Below are positions 1 to 8,033 of a stretch of DNA of 64,000 nt, one piece after another. A program made the position numbers and the translations under genes. Origin of the DNA: a virus; the IMG/VR virus record IMGVR_UViG_3300035670_000020, positions 95,971-159,970 of that record, one strand, 5' to 3'. The notes below the pieces were generated by a model that was not told the origin of the DNA, did not search any database, and saw only the letters and a program-made list of their open reading frames with translations. Every line of letters begins with the position of its first letter. Position 1 is the first letter of the stretch.

Positions 1-389
1 GCATCACCGTCAGCGGTTCTTTGTATGGCACCTGTTCCGTTTTGGGCAAGAATCAGCGATCCGTTAGTATTGGTGCTTGTTACAGTATTACCATCAAAAG
101 TAAGATTATCAACATCGATATCACCAGTAACAGTAAGGGTTGTTCCGTCAAAAGTTAGATTAGCTTCGGCGTTTAAGCCATCTATATCTCCAGTATTAGT
201 AATAATACGATTATCGCCGGGATTTAAAACAACAGCCGCGCCATCAGAAGCTAAATTTACCAAATCACCAACTGTTATCTTTTTGGTTTCCTGATCACCA
301 GTGGGATCATCCATGATCAAAATAACATCATCTAGAGATAGATCTCCGCTACCTGTTGGAAATTCATTAAATCTTAAAATTCTAGGCAT
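1..389 (-). CDS. Tail-fibre-like or other virion protein, N-terminal part
   Basis: This reading frame runs off the left edge, so only the first 129 or so residues are visible. It starts MPRILRFNEF, with a GGAGA ribosome binding site just upstream. The visible part is rich in Asp, Gly, Thr and Asn and holds two similar segments, FDGTTLTVTGDIDVDNL and FDGNTVTSTNTDGSL. Such short beta-type repeats are common in phage tail fibres and other surface structural proteins. No enzymatic motif is seen. The role as a virion protein is inferred from composition and from the similar protein at 1081-1575. Confidence 0.6.
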   Translation of the reverse strand, partial: MPRILRFNEFPTGSGDLSLDDVILIMDDPTGDQETKKITVGDLVNLASDGAAVVLNPGDNRIITNTGDIDGLNAEANLTFDGTTLTVTGDIDVDNLTFDGNTVTSTNTNGSLILAQNGTGAIQRTADGD

Positions 390-408
390 TAGTTTTCTCC
401 ATTATTTT

Positions 409-597
409 TTAGCCCCCGACTATAATTTGTTCTTCAAATCTATCTTGATATTTTGATTCTATTTCTGCAATCGTATCGCATTCTGAAGGAGCCTTCTTTA
501 TCAAGAGATATGCACCACCATCAGGACGAGCATTAACATATGCGCGCTTTTCATTAATAGGATTACCGCTTGCAATTGCTATGATGTCAGTTGCCAT
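409..597 (-). CDS. Hypothetical protein, 62 aa
   Basis: Small soluble protein with a good AAGGAG ribosome binding site seven bases before ATG. It ends about 20 bases before the virion-like gene at 1-389 and its start overlaps the stop of the membrane protein at 597-965, so the three are probably co-transcribed. No domain is recognised. Confidence 0.7.
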   Translation of the reverse strand: MATDIIAIASGNPINEKRAYVNARPDGGAYLLIKKAPSECDTIAEIESKYQDRFEEQIIVGG

Positions 598-965
598 TAT
601 TTATCTCCTTTGTTGTGTCTGTCTCGATATTCTTCTTCTGTTTCATCCATACGCTCTTCTAAGCTTTCTAGTGTTTTGCTAAGAGTAGCTATATTGATTT
701 TTAATTCTGTCATCACCTCTATTACTTTTTGTAGAGTAATACTAAGCGCCCCATAAGCTTCTTTATTACTAGCTAACCTTTCCATAATAAATTCACGATC
801 TTTACTATAAGGCGATTCTGTAAGTATCATTTTTGTTATTTCTTCTTTATTAACTAGTTTGCGTCCCACGCCCACCCAAAATCCAGCCAGCGTTATAATA
901 ATAGTAATTGACGCAGTAGAAACAGTCTGCCAAAAATGAATAATAGCTTCATGATCATCTGGCAT
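597..965 (-). CDS. Single-pass membrane protein with coiled-coil tail
   Basis: 122 residues. A hydrophobic segment at about residues 18-36 (ASITIIITLAGFWVGVG) is followed by a long charged helical tail with heptad-like spacing (residues 75-115), ending in an acidic and basic stretch. This layout, a short N-terminal membrane anchor plus coiled coil, occurs in phage holin-associated and spanin-like proteins, but no specific family is recognised. The gene follows a terminator (1016-1050) and a GGTGTAT motif (1002-1008) and so may begin a transcription unit. AAGGAG lies before the ATG. Confidence 0.7.
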   Translation of the reverse strand: MPDDHEAIIHFWQTVSTASITIIITLAGFWVGVGRKLVNKEEITKMILTESPYSKDREFIMERLASNKEAYGALSITLQKVIEVMTELKINIATLSKTLESLEERMDETEEEYRDRHNKGDK

Positions 966-1001
966 TTTATTTCTCCTTTAATTATATTCTCTATTTGATA
1001 G

Positions 1002-1008
1002 ATACACC
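1002..1008 (-). promoter_or_regulatory. Candidate phage-specific promoter element GGTGTAT
   Basis: GGTGTATC on the minus strand, about 37 bases before the start at 965 and directly downstream of the terminator at 1016-1050. No TTGACA box precedes it. The same heptamer sits upstream of genes starting at 14454, 28917, 36380 and 26239. The promoter role is inferred from position. Confidence 0.4.
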
Positions 1009-1015
1009 AGCCGAT

Positions 1016-1050
1016 AAAAAAACCAAAGATGTCCAAAAACATCCTTGGTT
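1016..1050 (-). terminator. Rho-independent terminator after the 1081-1575 gene
   Basis: On the minus strand a 12-bp stem, AACCAAGGATGT paired with ACATCTTTGGTT with one G-T pair, encloses a short loop and is followed by a run of T residues. It lies 30 bases past the stop codon of the virion-like gene at 1081-1575. Confidence 0.9.
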
Positions 1051-1080
1051 AATTTAATACTCAGTAATTACTAAAAAGAA

Positions 1081-1575
1081 TTAGTAGCTGTCGTTTGTTG
1101 GTTCACCGCCAGTAGTATATGTTACTTTTTCGCCACGAGTAGCGTAATCAACATAAGTTGATCCGGTAATAGCTTTGTGGAAAGTATCGTCAGCATCAGT
1201 TGGAGGAGTTGTCCAGGCGCCCGAATAGATATCCCAGTATCCAGCGCGAATAGCTGTTGCAACCTTATTGGTCTTAACAGCTTCGATACGATGAACACCC
1301 TGAGTTAATTCAGGAACAAGGGCTGGACTAAGAGTTCCAGCATCAACACCACCACGAGTATAAGACATAAGAGGAGCAACTGGATTCGAGTCATCATAAA
1401 GAAACTCACCAGCACTATAAGCTTCGGCAATATCGCCTCCATCATAAACATACTTATTATCAGGAGCGTGCGCGCCTAAGTCAGTACCGGATAAAATTGC
1501 GCTTGTGGCTGGACCAAGTACTGCTCCATTATTGTTGTCAGTTGCGCCACTACCTAAAGCTGTTGTTGTTGCCAT
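1081..1575 (-). CDS. Virion-like structural protein, 164 aa
   Basis: A Gly-, Ala-, Thr- and Asp-rich protein with almost no Cys and little charge, starting MATTTALGSGATDN. It has its own terminator directly downstream and a GGAG site 9 bases before ATG, as expected for an abundantly made product. Composition resembles small phage structural or head-decoration proteins, but no named family is recognised. A short hairpin (TACTAG/CTAGTA) lies in the 77-base leader. Confidence 0.65.
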   Translation of the reverse strand: MATTTALGSGATDNNNGAVLGPATSAILSGTDLGAHAPDNKYVYDGGDIAEAYSAGEFLYDDSNPVAPLMSYTRGGVDAGTLSPALVPELTQGVHRIEAVKTNKVATAIRAGYWDIYSGAWTTPPTDADDTFHKAITGSTYVDYATRGEKVTYTTGGEPTNDSY

Positions 1576-1652
1576 TTTTTAAACTCCATACGAATATTGT
1601 GTTTAGATAAAATACTAGAAAGCATCACTAGTACATTACCCCAAACAGGAGC

Positions 1653-2318
1653 TTAAACTGAAATTTTATTAAAAAGTTCTAGGCCAGAAGTATAGAAAAA
1701 TCGCACACCAGAGATATTTGGTGTATTTTTGATGAGTTTTACATGTTTGTCATTATAAACATTGCCAGTACAAATAGATCTAATATTACTCTTCATCGTT
1801 AAAAAGTTGCATGCAATTAAATTATCCTCAACATTATCAAGTGTCGCCCCACTACTAGTAAAAACCGTATCCAGATTAAACTCCTGCAAAATCTTACAAA
1901 CTTTATCCAGAGTTTCGTGCTTAAATATCCTATATTCTAGAATATAACGAATTCCCACATTTTCTGGCCCACATAATTCTGTGAGAGCTTTAATTTCTTC
2001 CCTAAATTTGTCATATTTTCGATTTGTGATAACTTTGGTCGGAATCATTAAATCGACGTATTTTACTTTGGCAGAATGTTTGATGATTTGACCCACCATA
2101 AATACACGACTTTTCCAATCGGCCAGCCCATAAGGAAAATCTAAGACACACGAAACCGGAATTTTAGCAGGGATGCGGTTTTCCATGAGTTTGATGGTAT
2201 TTAGACTATAAGGCAAAACCGAAATAGATGTAGCACCATATTTTAGGGCTTTTGTTATTTCTTCTTGTGTTTCGTGCTCATTTAGCTCATAATTATAGCA
2301 AGCATAATCTATTATCAT
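1653..2318 (-). CDS. DeoC-like TIM-barrel protein with altered active site
   Basis: 221 residues resembling deoxyribose-phosphate aldolase: alternating beta strands and helices, the segment VSCVLDFPYGL where DeoC has its VVGFPLG strand, the long helix before ENVGIRYILE, and TVFTSSGATLDNVED aligned with the DeoC KTSTG region. DeoC normally makes a Schiff base through the Lys of that motif; here the position is Phe. The protein is therefore probably not a standard aldolase and may be a changed enzyme or a binding protein. The start overlaps the stop of the ClpP-like gene by ATGA, suggesting translational coupling. Confidence 0.6.
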   Translation of the reverse strand: MIIDYACYNYELNEHETQEEITKALKYGATSISVLPYSLNTIKLMENRIPAKIPVSCVLDFPYGLADWKSRVFMVGQIIKHSAKVKYVDLMIPTKVITNRKYDKFREEIKALTELCGPENVGIRYILEYRIFKHETLDKVCKILQEFNLDTVFTSSGATLDNVEDNLIACNFLTMKSNIRSICTGNVYNDKHVKLIKNTPNISGVRFFYTSGLELFNKISV

Positions 2319-3031
2319 AATTTGCTCATGTAGTTTTTGATAAAATCAATATTGGGGAATTTTTTACTACCCAATACACCGTCCGCAAAACCATAATCAA
2401 CAGCTTCTTCGCTATTCAAGATCCAATCTATTTTTGTTGCCAATTGATTAACGATGTGCTTTTTAGCCATCATTTTTTTCCAATTTTTCTCTTTATATAT
2501 CTTACTGTTAATACACCTTTCAGTAAAGATATTAATCATCTTCTCGGATTCCTTCTCGCTCCACTGAACAGAACTTAATACAGCTTTGTGTTCATTTTCA
2601 ATAGAGATCGAACCATAATGAATTAAAAAGTTGCTGTTTTGGCTCAATATTCTTAGATCTGCCCCCTGCAAAATAACGCTACTTGACGATTCAACTTTTC
2701 CATACGCTACAATACAAATAGGACTTTTACTTGCACGTATATTGTCGAATATACCCAGACAGTCTTGCCAATCACCACCAGGCAAGTGCATATGAACAAG
2801 AATGGGCGATAAAGAGAGAGTATTTAAATACCGTAAATTTTTTTCAAAGATAACAGCAGAACGATAATCTACACCCGCCTCGTCTTTATCGTCTGATATA
2901 TATGAGTGTAAATATATCTCTCTATTAGGAATATCAATATTATAATCGTGTATATATTGAAATTCTGTTAGACGATCTTCTTTTGATTTTTTGTCTTGCT
3001 CTTTTTTAGTTGTATTAGTTTTGTTGGTCAT
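2315..3031 (-). CDS. ClpP-like serine protease
   Basis: 238 residues of the ClpP/crotonase fold. HLPGGDWQD (about 82-90) matches the oxyanion-loop PGG of ClpP. GKVESSSSVIL gives the nucleophile at about Ser115, aligned to GQAASMG. FLIHYG supplies His138, and KIDWILNSEEAVDYGFADGVL (Asp202 and after) matches the conserved C-terminal helix with the acidic residue. A charged 25-residue N-terminal extension precedes the fold. In phages ClpP-like proteins act either as prohead proteases or as cytoplasmic proteases. The neighbours here are not capsid genes, and a tmRNA is encoded at 39.5 kb, so a role in degrading tagged proteins is an alternative. No Clp ATPase is seen in the window. Confidence 0.8.
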   Translation of the reverse strand: MTNKTNTTKKEQDKKSKEDRLTEFQYIHDYNIDIPNREIYLHSYISDDKDEAGVDYRSAVIFEKNLRYLNTLSLSPILVHMHLPGGDWQDCLGIFDNIRASKSPICIVAYGKVESSSSVILQGADLRILSQNSNFLIHYGSISIENEHKAVLSSVQWSEKESEKMINIFTERCINSKIYKEKNWKKMMAKKHIVNQLATKIDWILNSEEAVDYGFADGVLGSKKFPNIDFIKNYMSKL

Positions 3032-3461
3032 GAAAGTTATTTATTCGTTGTTGGATATCTGTCATCACCTCTTTATCTGCAAAACACTTACCAATACCAA
3101 TTCTAAATCTATAACGGGTAAAAGGGTCTAAGATTTCAACGCCAGGACATTCTTCAATAATATCTAATACGTTTTGGGATATATTAAAGTTAGTATGCCC
3201 AACCCAAAAATTAAAAATCTTACTAGAAGAAGTATGTTCGTTATACGGAATAATGCCCATAGGAGTCTGAATAACTCGCACTTGTTTTGGCATATGTTTT
3301 TCTATACGTTCCTCAAATATCATTGAGGCTTCGCTATCATCATCGTCACCGTATTGATTCCATTTGACCTCGCCCGTATCTTCTCCAAACGGATCAACCC
3401 ATTTTTCCCATTTTATCGTGGGATTTGTGGGACTATCATCGTCTATGTCATTTTGGTACAT
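3015..3461 (-). CDS. Hypothetical protein, 148 aa
   Basis: Acidic N-terminal half (DIDDD, GDDDDSE) followed by a compact alpha/beta half with FNFWVGHTNFN and a conserved-looking DPFTRYRFRIGIGKCF. It overlaps the start of the ClpP-like gene by 17 bases and is preceded by GGGAA before ATG. No family is recognised. Its position suggests it is co-expressed with the ClpP-like protease. Confidence 0.7.
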   Translation of the reverse strand: MYQNDIDDDSPTNPTIKWEKWVDPFGEDTGEVKWNQYGDDDDSEASMIFEERIEKHMPKQVRVIQTPMGIIPYNEHTSSSKIFNFWVGHTNFNISQNVLDIIEECPGVEILDPFTRYRFRIGIGKCFADKEVMTDIQQRINNFHDQQN

Positions 3462-3462
3462 A

Positions 3463-3867
3463 TTATTCCCTTTTTGAGAAATCTGTGGGTCGAACCACAG
3501 GAGTATTTTTATTTATTGATCGATTATGTCTGGCTTTATGCAACTCTTCCCATGTTGCTATGATTGTCATAACCTTATCTTTTACCGGAGGACTATTAAT
3601 TGCGATATCTTTTAAGGTCGCTAACATAGAAGAAAAATATAAACCAGCATTCAAACTATCTATCATATCTGCAAAAGCAACCATTCTGTTTGGATCATTA
3701 TCGTCTTGAATAACAATCTTAATATATGGCTCATTAGTATCAGGAGTTATGCAAAGCACGATGTGGTCGCCCATTTCTTCGTCTTTGAGTTCTGGTTTTT
3801 GGGGAGTTTCAACAACTGTATTATTGTTAATTAGCTCTTTCAGTTTTGTCCATAATTTGTTTATCAT
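3463..3867 (-). CDS. Hypothetical protein, 134 aa
   Basis: Soluble protein with a lysine-rich N-terminal helix, a beta-rich middle (MGDHIVLCITPDTNEPYI) and a helical C-terminal half. It ends 1 base before the next start and overlaps the preceding gene (3864-4253) by 4 bases, so it is part of the same operon. No domain is recognised. Confidence 0.7.
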   Translation of the reverse strand: MINKLWTKLKELINNNTVVETPQKPELKDEEMGDHIVLCITPDTNEPYIKIVIQDDNDPNRMVAFADMIDSLNAGLYFSSMLATLKDIAINSPPVKDKVMTIIATWEELHKARHNRSINKNTPVVRPTDFSKRE

Positions 3868-4253
3868 TGCAGTTTTTGTGTGACCTCTAATAGAATGTGA
3901 CTATGAGTATTAGGTACATGATAATTGAACTCAATCCAATGAACATTATTAAGGTTTTGACTTTTGGGCGTTAATAGTCCGTGTATAATATATAGAGTAT
4001 TTTCTTCTTCACTAATTTGTGGTAATCTATTCTTTATTGAGATAAGTTGTGAAATTAGTTCCAGGTCGCTGATAAATATATATTCTTTGAGTTTTTGGGC
4101 GATATACATAACAGGATTATCAAAATACTCGTCAGACACTTCCAATAAAGGTAGTTCAATTTCGTCAGATTTTGTTGATAAAACAAACTGTTTATTCTTG
4201 GCAATATCTGTTGCTAATAATACACAAGCTATTTTTGTGTTATGATTTTCCAT
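3864..4253 (-). CDS. Hypothetical protein, 129 aa
   Basis: Begins with a strand-rich segment (IACVLLATDIAKNKQFVLSTK) that recalls the first strands of Nudix hydrolases, but no Nudix box (GX5EX7REUXEEXGU) is present, so that reading is not supported. It overlaps the next gene by ATGA. Confidence 0.65.
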   Translation of the reverse strand: MENHNTKIACVLLATDIAKNKQFVLSTKSDEIELPLLEVSDEYFDNPVMYIAQKLKEYIFISDLELISQLISIKNRLPQISEEENTLYIIHGLLTPKSQNLNNVHWIEFNYHVPNTHSHILLEVTQKLQ

Positions 4254-4299
4254 TTAGCTCCTCTTCATTTCGATTTACAATTTATGATAGGTCATTCTG

Positions 4300-4329
4300 A
4301 AAGTAAATGCAAGTTCGTACTTGTTTACT
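4300..4329 (-). other. Inverted repeat in the gap between two genes
   Basis: AAGTAAAC-AAGT, a short loop, then ACTTG and TTTACTT form a hairpin with a two-base bulge that includes the stop codon of the gene at 4325-4663. No T-run follows, so it is not a standard terminator. It could protect the 3' end of the message. Confidence 0.35.
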
Positions 4330-4663
4330 TATTGATATTGACTATTTCTGTATCTTTAAAAAGATGGCTCAATTTTTCTATTTCTGGTTTATCATATAAT
4401 CTATTTCGGCATTGACACTTAGGACATATCCATTGACCTTCATGCCAAGTTCTATAAGATCCACCATAACCACACTCTTCTTCATGGGTTTGTTGATCAA
4501 TGTATGTTAGTTCTCTTATTTCCCAGCCGCGCAAACAATCTATGTTTCCGCACCTTACCAAAGTGTGCGATAATTTGTCGTTAATAGCTTTATATACTAA
4601 ATTCAGTTGATCTTGTAAATCTTGTTTTTTAGCTTCAAGTTCCGCTAGTGTGGGCGTCTTCAT
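4325..4663 (-). CDS. Zinc-ribbon protein with N-terminal coiled coil
   Basis: 112 residues. A helical region (residues 5-35, LAELEAKKQDLQDQLNLVY) precedes cysteines arranged as CGNIDC, ECGYGG and CPKCQC, consistent with one or two zinc sites. The N-terminus overlaps the upstream gene by 29 bases. Likely a small nucleic-acid-binding or adaptor protein, but this is inference. Confidence 0.65.
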   Translation of the reverse strand: MKTPTLAELEAKKQDLQDQLNLVYKAINDKLSHTLVRCGNIDCLRGWEIRELTYIDQQTHEEECGYGGSYRTWHEGQWICPKCQCRNRLYDKPEIEKLSHLFKDTEIVNINK

Positions 4664-5060
4664 CTACTTTATTTCTCCTGTCTAATTCGTCTGCAATAAT
4701 TCTTAGGTCATAGCTAGATAAGCAACTTCCTGTTTCTAACCAATAAGACCAAACTCCATCCCCAGGTCGCCTATCTATAGAATTATCTTCTTTGCAGGTT
4801 TGTAAAACTCGTTTTTTGTATTCTATATTATTGCATTGTAACTTTGCTTGATCTAAAGTGTCATAAGTTTCATGTAATTTTTCGTTAATATAAACAGAAA
4901 AAATAGGAACAGTTTTATATTTTTCACCAGCATTGACAATAGTATAATATGGCTCTATTACTACTTTTTTATCTTCTACGACCAGATATTCTGCGCAATC
5001 ATAATGACTAAAAGCTCTGTGTTTATATTCACCTATAGTATGCCATACTAATCTAGACAT
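4635..5060 (-). CDS. Hypothetical protein, 141 aa
   Basis: The chosen start is the ATG at 5060 (MSRLVWHTIG), which overlaps the stop codon of the small gene at 5053-5214 by a few bases. A longer frame to 5087 exists but would bury most of that gene. The protein has a beta-rich N-terminal half and a helical C-terminal part with SYDLRIIADELDRR. No family is recognised. Confidence 0.65.
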   Translation of the reverse strand: MSRLVWHTIGEYKHRAFSHYDCAEYLVVEDKKVVIEPYYTIVNAGEKYKTVPIFSVYINEKLHETYDTLDQAKLQCNNIEYKKRVLQTCKEDNSIDRRPGDGVWSYWLETGSCLSSYDLRIIADELDRRNKVDEDAHTSGT

Positions 5061-5214
5061 TCCAAACCTCTTGAACAGCCACAACAAAGTGATAATCCGT
5101 ATTCCAGCTTTGAGAAGGTATTAAAGCTACTGCCTCTAATATATGATGTGCTTCTAAATACTCCCAACGTAGTTTATCTGTTTGTTCCTGAATTGTTATT
5201 CTGAATTTTCTCAT
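5053..5214 (-). CDS. Small protein, 53 aa, downstream of the NAMPT-like gene
   Basis: A 53-codon frame beginning MRKFRITIQEQTDKLRW and ending in TAG at 5053-5055. Its ATG overlaps the TGA of the nicotinamide phosphoribosyltransferase gene (ATGA), and its stop overlaps the next start, so it fills an otherwise empty gap in the operon. The sequence suggests a strand, a helix, then strands. No family is recognised. Confidence 0.6.
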   Translation of the reverse strand: MRKFRITIQEQTDKLRWEYLEAHHILEAVALIPSQSWNTDYHFVVAVQEVWNV

Positions 5215-6725
5215 ACGATATAAAGTCTCCTACGAATATCTGCCAAGGTATGATCTACCAACAAATTACCGTCTTGGAATACCGGCACTAGTTCGCCACC
5301 CTCTTCTTCTTCGTGTGTTACTTGATCCCGAAGAACATACTCGCCGCTCACTAAATCAACTCTCAAAAGTCCTCTGGCGGATTTCTTCATCCCGTCATCA
5401 GTCACAGGGTCTTTGAAAATTTCTCGTGGCTGTCCGTCCACTTCACAGTAGGTACTTTTTACAGCAATTCCTAAAGAATCTCTGGTGTTGTAATTGTAGG
5501 TATAGGAACCAATCCCAAAGACGATGTTGTTACTGGCAAATCCCTTCTTAGCAAGACGTTCACAAATTGCTTCTGCTCGTTCTCGGCTAATAGAATCTCC
5601 ATAGATACAACCGATATGAGGATCAAGTTCCTTGAATCCCTTAGAATTGACTTTACCACCAAATACTTCCCAAAGAAGTTCGATGACACCTTTATATTCG
5701 GACTCACTATGATTTTGTTTGTAGTAATCTGAACAGTTTTCATATGGTAATATTGTACCATCATTGGTTCTAGGATTAGTATTTAGCCCACAAACAATAT
5801 CTACAGGATCGCCGCTATCTGGACGAATAACCATCTTTCCTTCTCTGCTCAAGATTTTGTCCTTGAGTTTTGTGCAGAAGGTCGTGCATACTTGCCATAG
5901 GTCGAAAGAATCCGAAACAATACTAACAATACCACTTGGGAATTGATCTAGGATTCTATTAAAGGAATCAATTTCTTGTTCTTTTCCGTAGCTTGTCATG
6001 ACAGAATGTTCGGAAGCCGGGACAGAACTACCAATCAATTCTGTTTCCATATTGGCGTTGTAGTATTCTTCAAGCATAAATACGCTAGGAATAGTATCAG
6101 TACCAGTAAAACTCAGAAGATGACCAGCTTGATTAAACGTACTTTCTGTGCTAGAACGACCTCTTTGACTAAAATCATGACCTTGCCATTGAACAAAACT
6201 ACGATCATCACAAGTTTTATCGGCCCAATTTTCAAGAATTTTGCGGTATTCTCGGGCGATAGTTGCATTGACACACAAATCCCAAATACACGTACTCATT
6301 TGTGTTTCAAGAAAATTTACCAACCAAGCAAAATCGTCATGAGTATTTGTAATAGTAAAGAAAGGAACCTTTTCTCTTACAAGACTTCCTTCTGGTAAAG
6401 CTTTAATCAAAATAGGAAGATGCCCAAGATCATGTAGCTTCTCGATATGTTCGGTTGGCATATCGTAGAAACTAAAATGTTTGTGGAAACGCTTGAATTG
6501 CTGGACTACTTTTTCTTTTGGTTGTTCAAAAAAGTTTCTGTTCCATTGACCTAATAGGTATTCTTTAAGATAGTATTGTAATCCGAAGAAAACGGATCTA
6601 TCTGTTTGCATATGTTTGAAAGAGCGAGGAGTAAAATTAGAATATAGACGAGTAATCCCACCTGGATACATTAGGTGGTGAAACTGTTTGTAGGAATCAC
6701 TATTAAGAATCGGCAAAATTTCCAT
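5211..6725 (-). CDS. Nicotinamide phosphoribosyltransferase family enzyme (NadV or Namat type)
   Basis: 504 residues, close to the 490 or so of human NAMPT. Family motifs are all present: GTDT at 208-211, SSVPASEHS with the catalytic His240, SDSFD at 271-275, RPDSGDP at 301-307, and near the C-terminus IVFGIGSYTY and EIFKDPV. The family transfers a phosphoribosyl group to nicotinamide to give NMN. A phage subclass (Namat) instead joins nicotinamide to ADP-ribose pyrophosphate and makes NAD+ directly, working with a PRPP-synthetase-like Adps. A PRPP-synthetase-like gene lies 1.3 kb upstream, which favours the Namat reading, though sequence alone cannot decide substrate. The gene has its own promoter at 6769-6796. 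Confidence 0.93.
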   Translation of the reverse strand: MEILPILNSDSYKQFHHLMYPGGITRLYSNFTPRSFKHMQTDRSVFFGLQYYLKEYLLGQWNRNFFEQPKEKVVQQFKRFHKHFSFYDMPTEHIEKLHDLGHLPILIKALPEGSLVREKVPFFTITNTHDDFAWLVNFLETQMSTCIWDLCVNATIAREYRKILENWADKTCDDRSFVQWQGHDFSQRGRSSTESTFNQAGHLLSFTGTDTIPSVFMLEEYYNANMETELIGSSVPASEHSVMTSYGKEQEIDSFNRILDQFPSGIVSIVSDSFDLWQVCTTFCTKLKDKILSREGKMVIRPDSGDPVDIVCGLNTNPRTNDGTILPYENCSDYYKQNHSESEYKGVIELLWEVFGGKVNSKGFKELDPHIGCIYGDSISRERAEAICERLAKKGFASNNIVFGIGSYTYNYNTRDSLGIAVKSTYCEVDGQPREIFKDPVTDDGMKKSARGLLRVDLVSGEYVLRDQVTHEEEEGGELVPVFQDGNLLVDHTLADIRRRLYIV

Positions 6726-6768
6726 TATTTTCTCCTGTAAGATTAACTCTCTGTCGCCCTATGTTGCT

Positions 6769-6796
6769 ATTATACCAAGTCTGGTGAGTCTGTCAA
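6769..6796 (-). promoter_or_regulatory. Sigma-70-type promoter for the NAMPT-like gene
   Basis: TTGACA, 16-bp spacer, TATAAT on the minus strand, with TGG before the -10 box (extended -10). The start codon at 6725 lies about 40 bases downstream. All twelve consensus bases match. Confidence 0.88.
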
Positions 6797-6811
6797 GCCC
6801 TGGCTGTGTTT

Positions 6812-7078
6812 CTAGTCCTTTGACAATTCTTCATTAAAGACCCATTCTGTATACTTGTTGATTTTTTCTCTATCTATTTTAGTATAGTTATCTATTACCC
6901 AATTATATTGATCTTTTATTTCTTGTTTAAGGGATTTAATAAAAGATTTGGAGCCTCCATATGATACTGCATTCCACACACGAGACAAAGCTAACAAATA
7001 TTCTTCTGTTTCAGTATTTCGTGATTCGCCAATTTCTTCTAACAAATCAACCATTTCTTCTATAGAAACTTTTTTCAT
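6812..7078 (-). CDS. Hypothetical helical protein, 88 aa
   Basis: Acidic, mostly helical protein (MKKVSIEEMVDLLEEIGE). It is 2 bases downstream of the 7081-7365 gene and upstream of the NAMPT promoter. No domain is recognised. Confidence 0.65.
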   Translation of the reverse strand: MKKVSIEEMVDLLEEIGESRNTETEEYLLALSRVWNAVSYGGSKSFIKSLKQEIKDQYNWVIDNYTKIDREKINKYTEWVFNEELSKD

Positions 7079-7080
7079 TT

Positions 7081-7365
7081 TTAATATCCTCTTCTTAATT
7101 TTTCTAGTCTATCTTTTTCTTGCATTTCTCTTATTAGGTCTATTGGTGTTTGATTAAATGAATTTTCTGTTTGGACTAAAGCAATTTCAATTATCTCCCA
7201 GTTCTCTAGATCTTTTTTAATTCTAGGGTTTATCATTATTTCACGAAGATGTAGTTTGATGTGTCCTATATGATTCCAAGTTTTTCCTTTGTTAGACCAT
7301 TGTGGATCATAACCACCCTTACTATATAATCCTGTTTTCTTGTGTCTAATTTTATAGATAAACAT
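7081..7365 (-). CDS. Hypothetical phage protein, 94 aa
   Basis: Starts MFIYKIRHKKTGLYSKGGY, a pattern found in many small phage proteins (a strand, KxTGxYSxGG, then WxxxGK). A helical basic C-terminal half follows. Function unknown. It abuts the small membrane protein at 7366-7536. Confidence 0.65.
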   Translation of the reverse strand: MFIYKIRHKKTGLYSKGGYDPQWSNKGKTWNHIGHIKLHLREIMINPRIKKDLENWEIIEIALVQTENSFNQTPIDLIREMQEKDRLEKLRRGY

Positions 7366-7536
7366 TTATTTACTCCAAAATGCTAAATAAGGTAAAGCTA
7401 ACGGCCATAAAATCGCAAAAACAAAAGGTTTCCACAAATCTTCATTTTTGCCGCCTAAAATAGCAAGAAAAAGATAAGCAATAAACGAAACAACAACTCC
7501 ACCGCAATATATGCCTAATAAAAACATACTCATCAT
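7366..7536 (-). CDS. Small two-span membrane protein, 56 aa
   Basis: A 56-codon frame from ATG at 7536 to TAA at 7366-7368. It overlaps the TGA of the NADAR gene (ATGATGA) and ends 1 base before the next start. Two hydrophobic segments flank a polar turn (GGKNEDLWK). It fills the 167-base gap in the operon, which supports its being a real gene. Function unknown. Confidence 0.6.
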   Translation of the reverse strand: MMSMFLLGIYCGGVVVSFIAYLFLAILGGKNEDLWKPFVFAILWPLALPYLAFWSK

Positions 7537-8033
7537 ACTGATTGATCTTCCAAAAATTTTGGTATAAAATAGTTGTCTCGTATGTCAGTTAGAATTTCGC
7601 CCAATAAATTCTGTCCACGCCATTTTGTTGGATCTTGGGCGTCAGGATGATTTTCCGCAAGACCGATCCCCCAAATTTTATCGTAAGGGCTTGCTTCTAC
7701 CAGAAGTGTTTTTGCGGTCATTAAAAGTTGTGCGCGTAAATCTTCATTTTGCTCAAATTTAAGGATATTGCCCATACGCACTATACTCTTACAATTCTGT
7801 TCCCAAATAACAGCATTAAAATTAACTACTTGTCTACCTAATTGTTTTTGTTCTCTTGGATCTTCTGACAAAAGAATTAAAGACTCGGTTTTAGAATCAC
7901 CAAAAAGTCTAGCTTTCTCAGCCATCATAAACTGTTCTGCACAATTATATGCACGACCATTTAGATAAAAATTGCTTTTATACCACTGAGAAAAAGGTCC
8001 GCTCCAAAAGAAGGTAAATTTGTCGTATTTCAT
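7533..8033 (-). CDS. NADAR-domain (YbiA-like) N-glycosidase
   Basis: 166 residues, full length for the family. Visible family signatures are FFWSGPFSQW and SNFYLNGRAYNCAEQFMMAEKA at the N-terminus, and GIGLAENHPDA with WRGQNLLGEIL at the C-terminus. NADAR enzymes hydrolyse N-glycosidic bonds of ADP-ribose-type and riboflavin-intermediate substrates; some remove ADP-ribose from guanine in DNA and so oppose DarT-type toxins. The gene ends at the PRPP-synthetase-like stop-start junction and lies in the same operon as the NAMPT-like gene, giving an ADP-ribose-centred block. An anti-defence role is inference from this context. Confidence 0.9.
   Translation of the reverse strand: MKYDKFTFFWSGPFSQWYKSNFYLNGRAYNCAEQFMMAEKARLFGDSKTESLILLSEDPREQKQLGRQVVNFNAVIWEQNCKSIVRMGNILKFEQNEDLRAQLLMTAKTLLVEASPYDKIWGIGLAENHPDAQDPTKWRGQNLLGEILTDIRDNYFIPKFLEDQSV

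Noticed and set aside
25-294. Plus-strand open frame at the left edge
   Set aside because: It is the mirror of the virion-like minus-strand gene, has no ribosome site, and encodes a low-complexity Val/Ser/Pro-rich product.
3864-4253. Nudix hydrolase reading
   Set aside because: The first strands look similar, but the Nudix box is missing.
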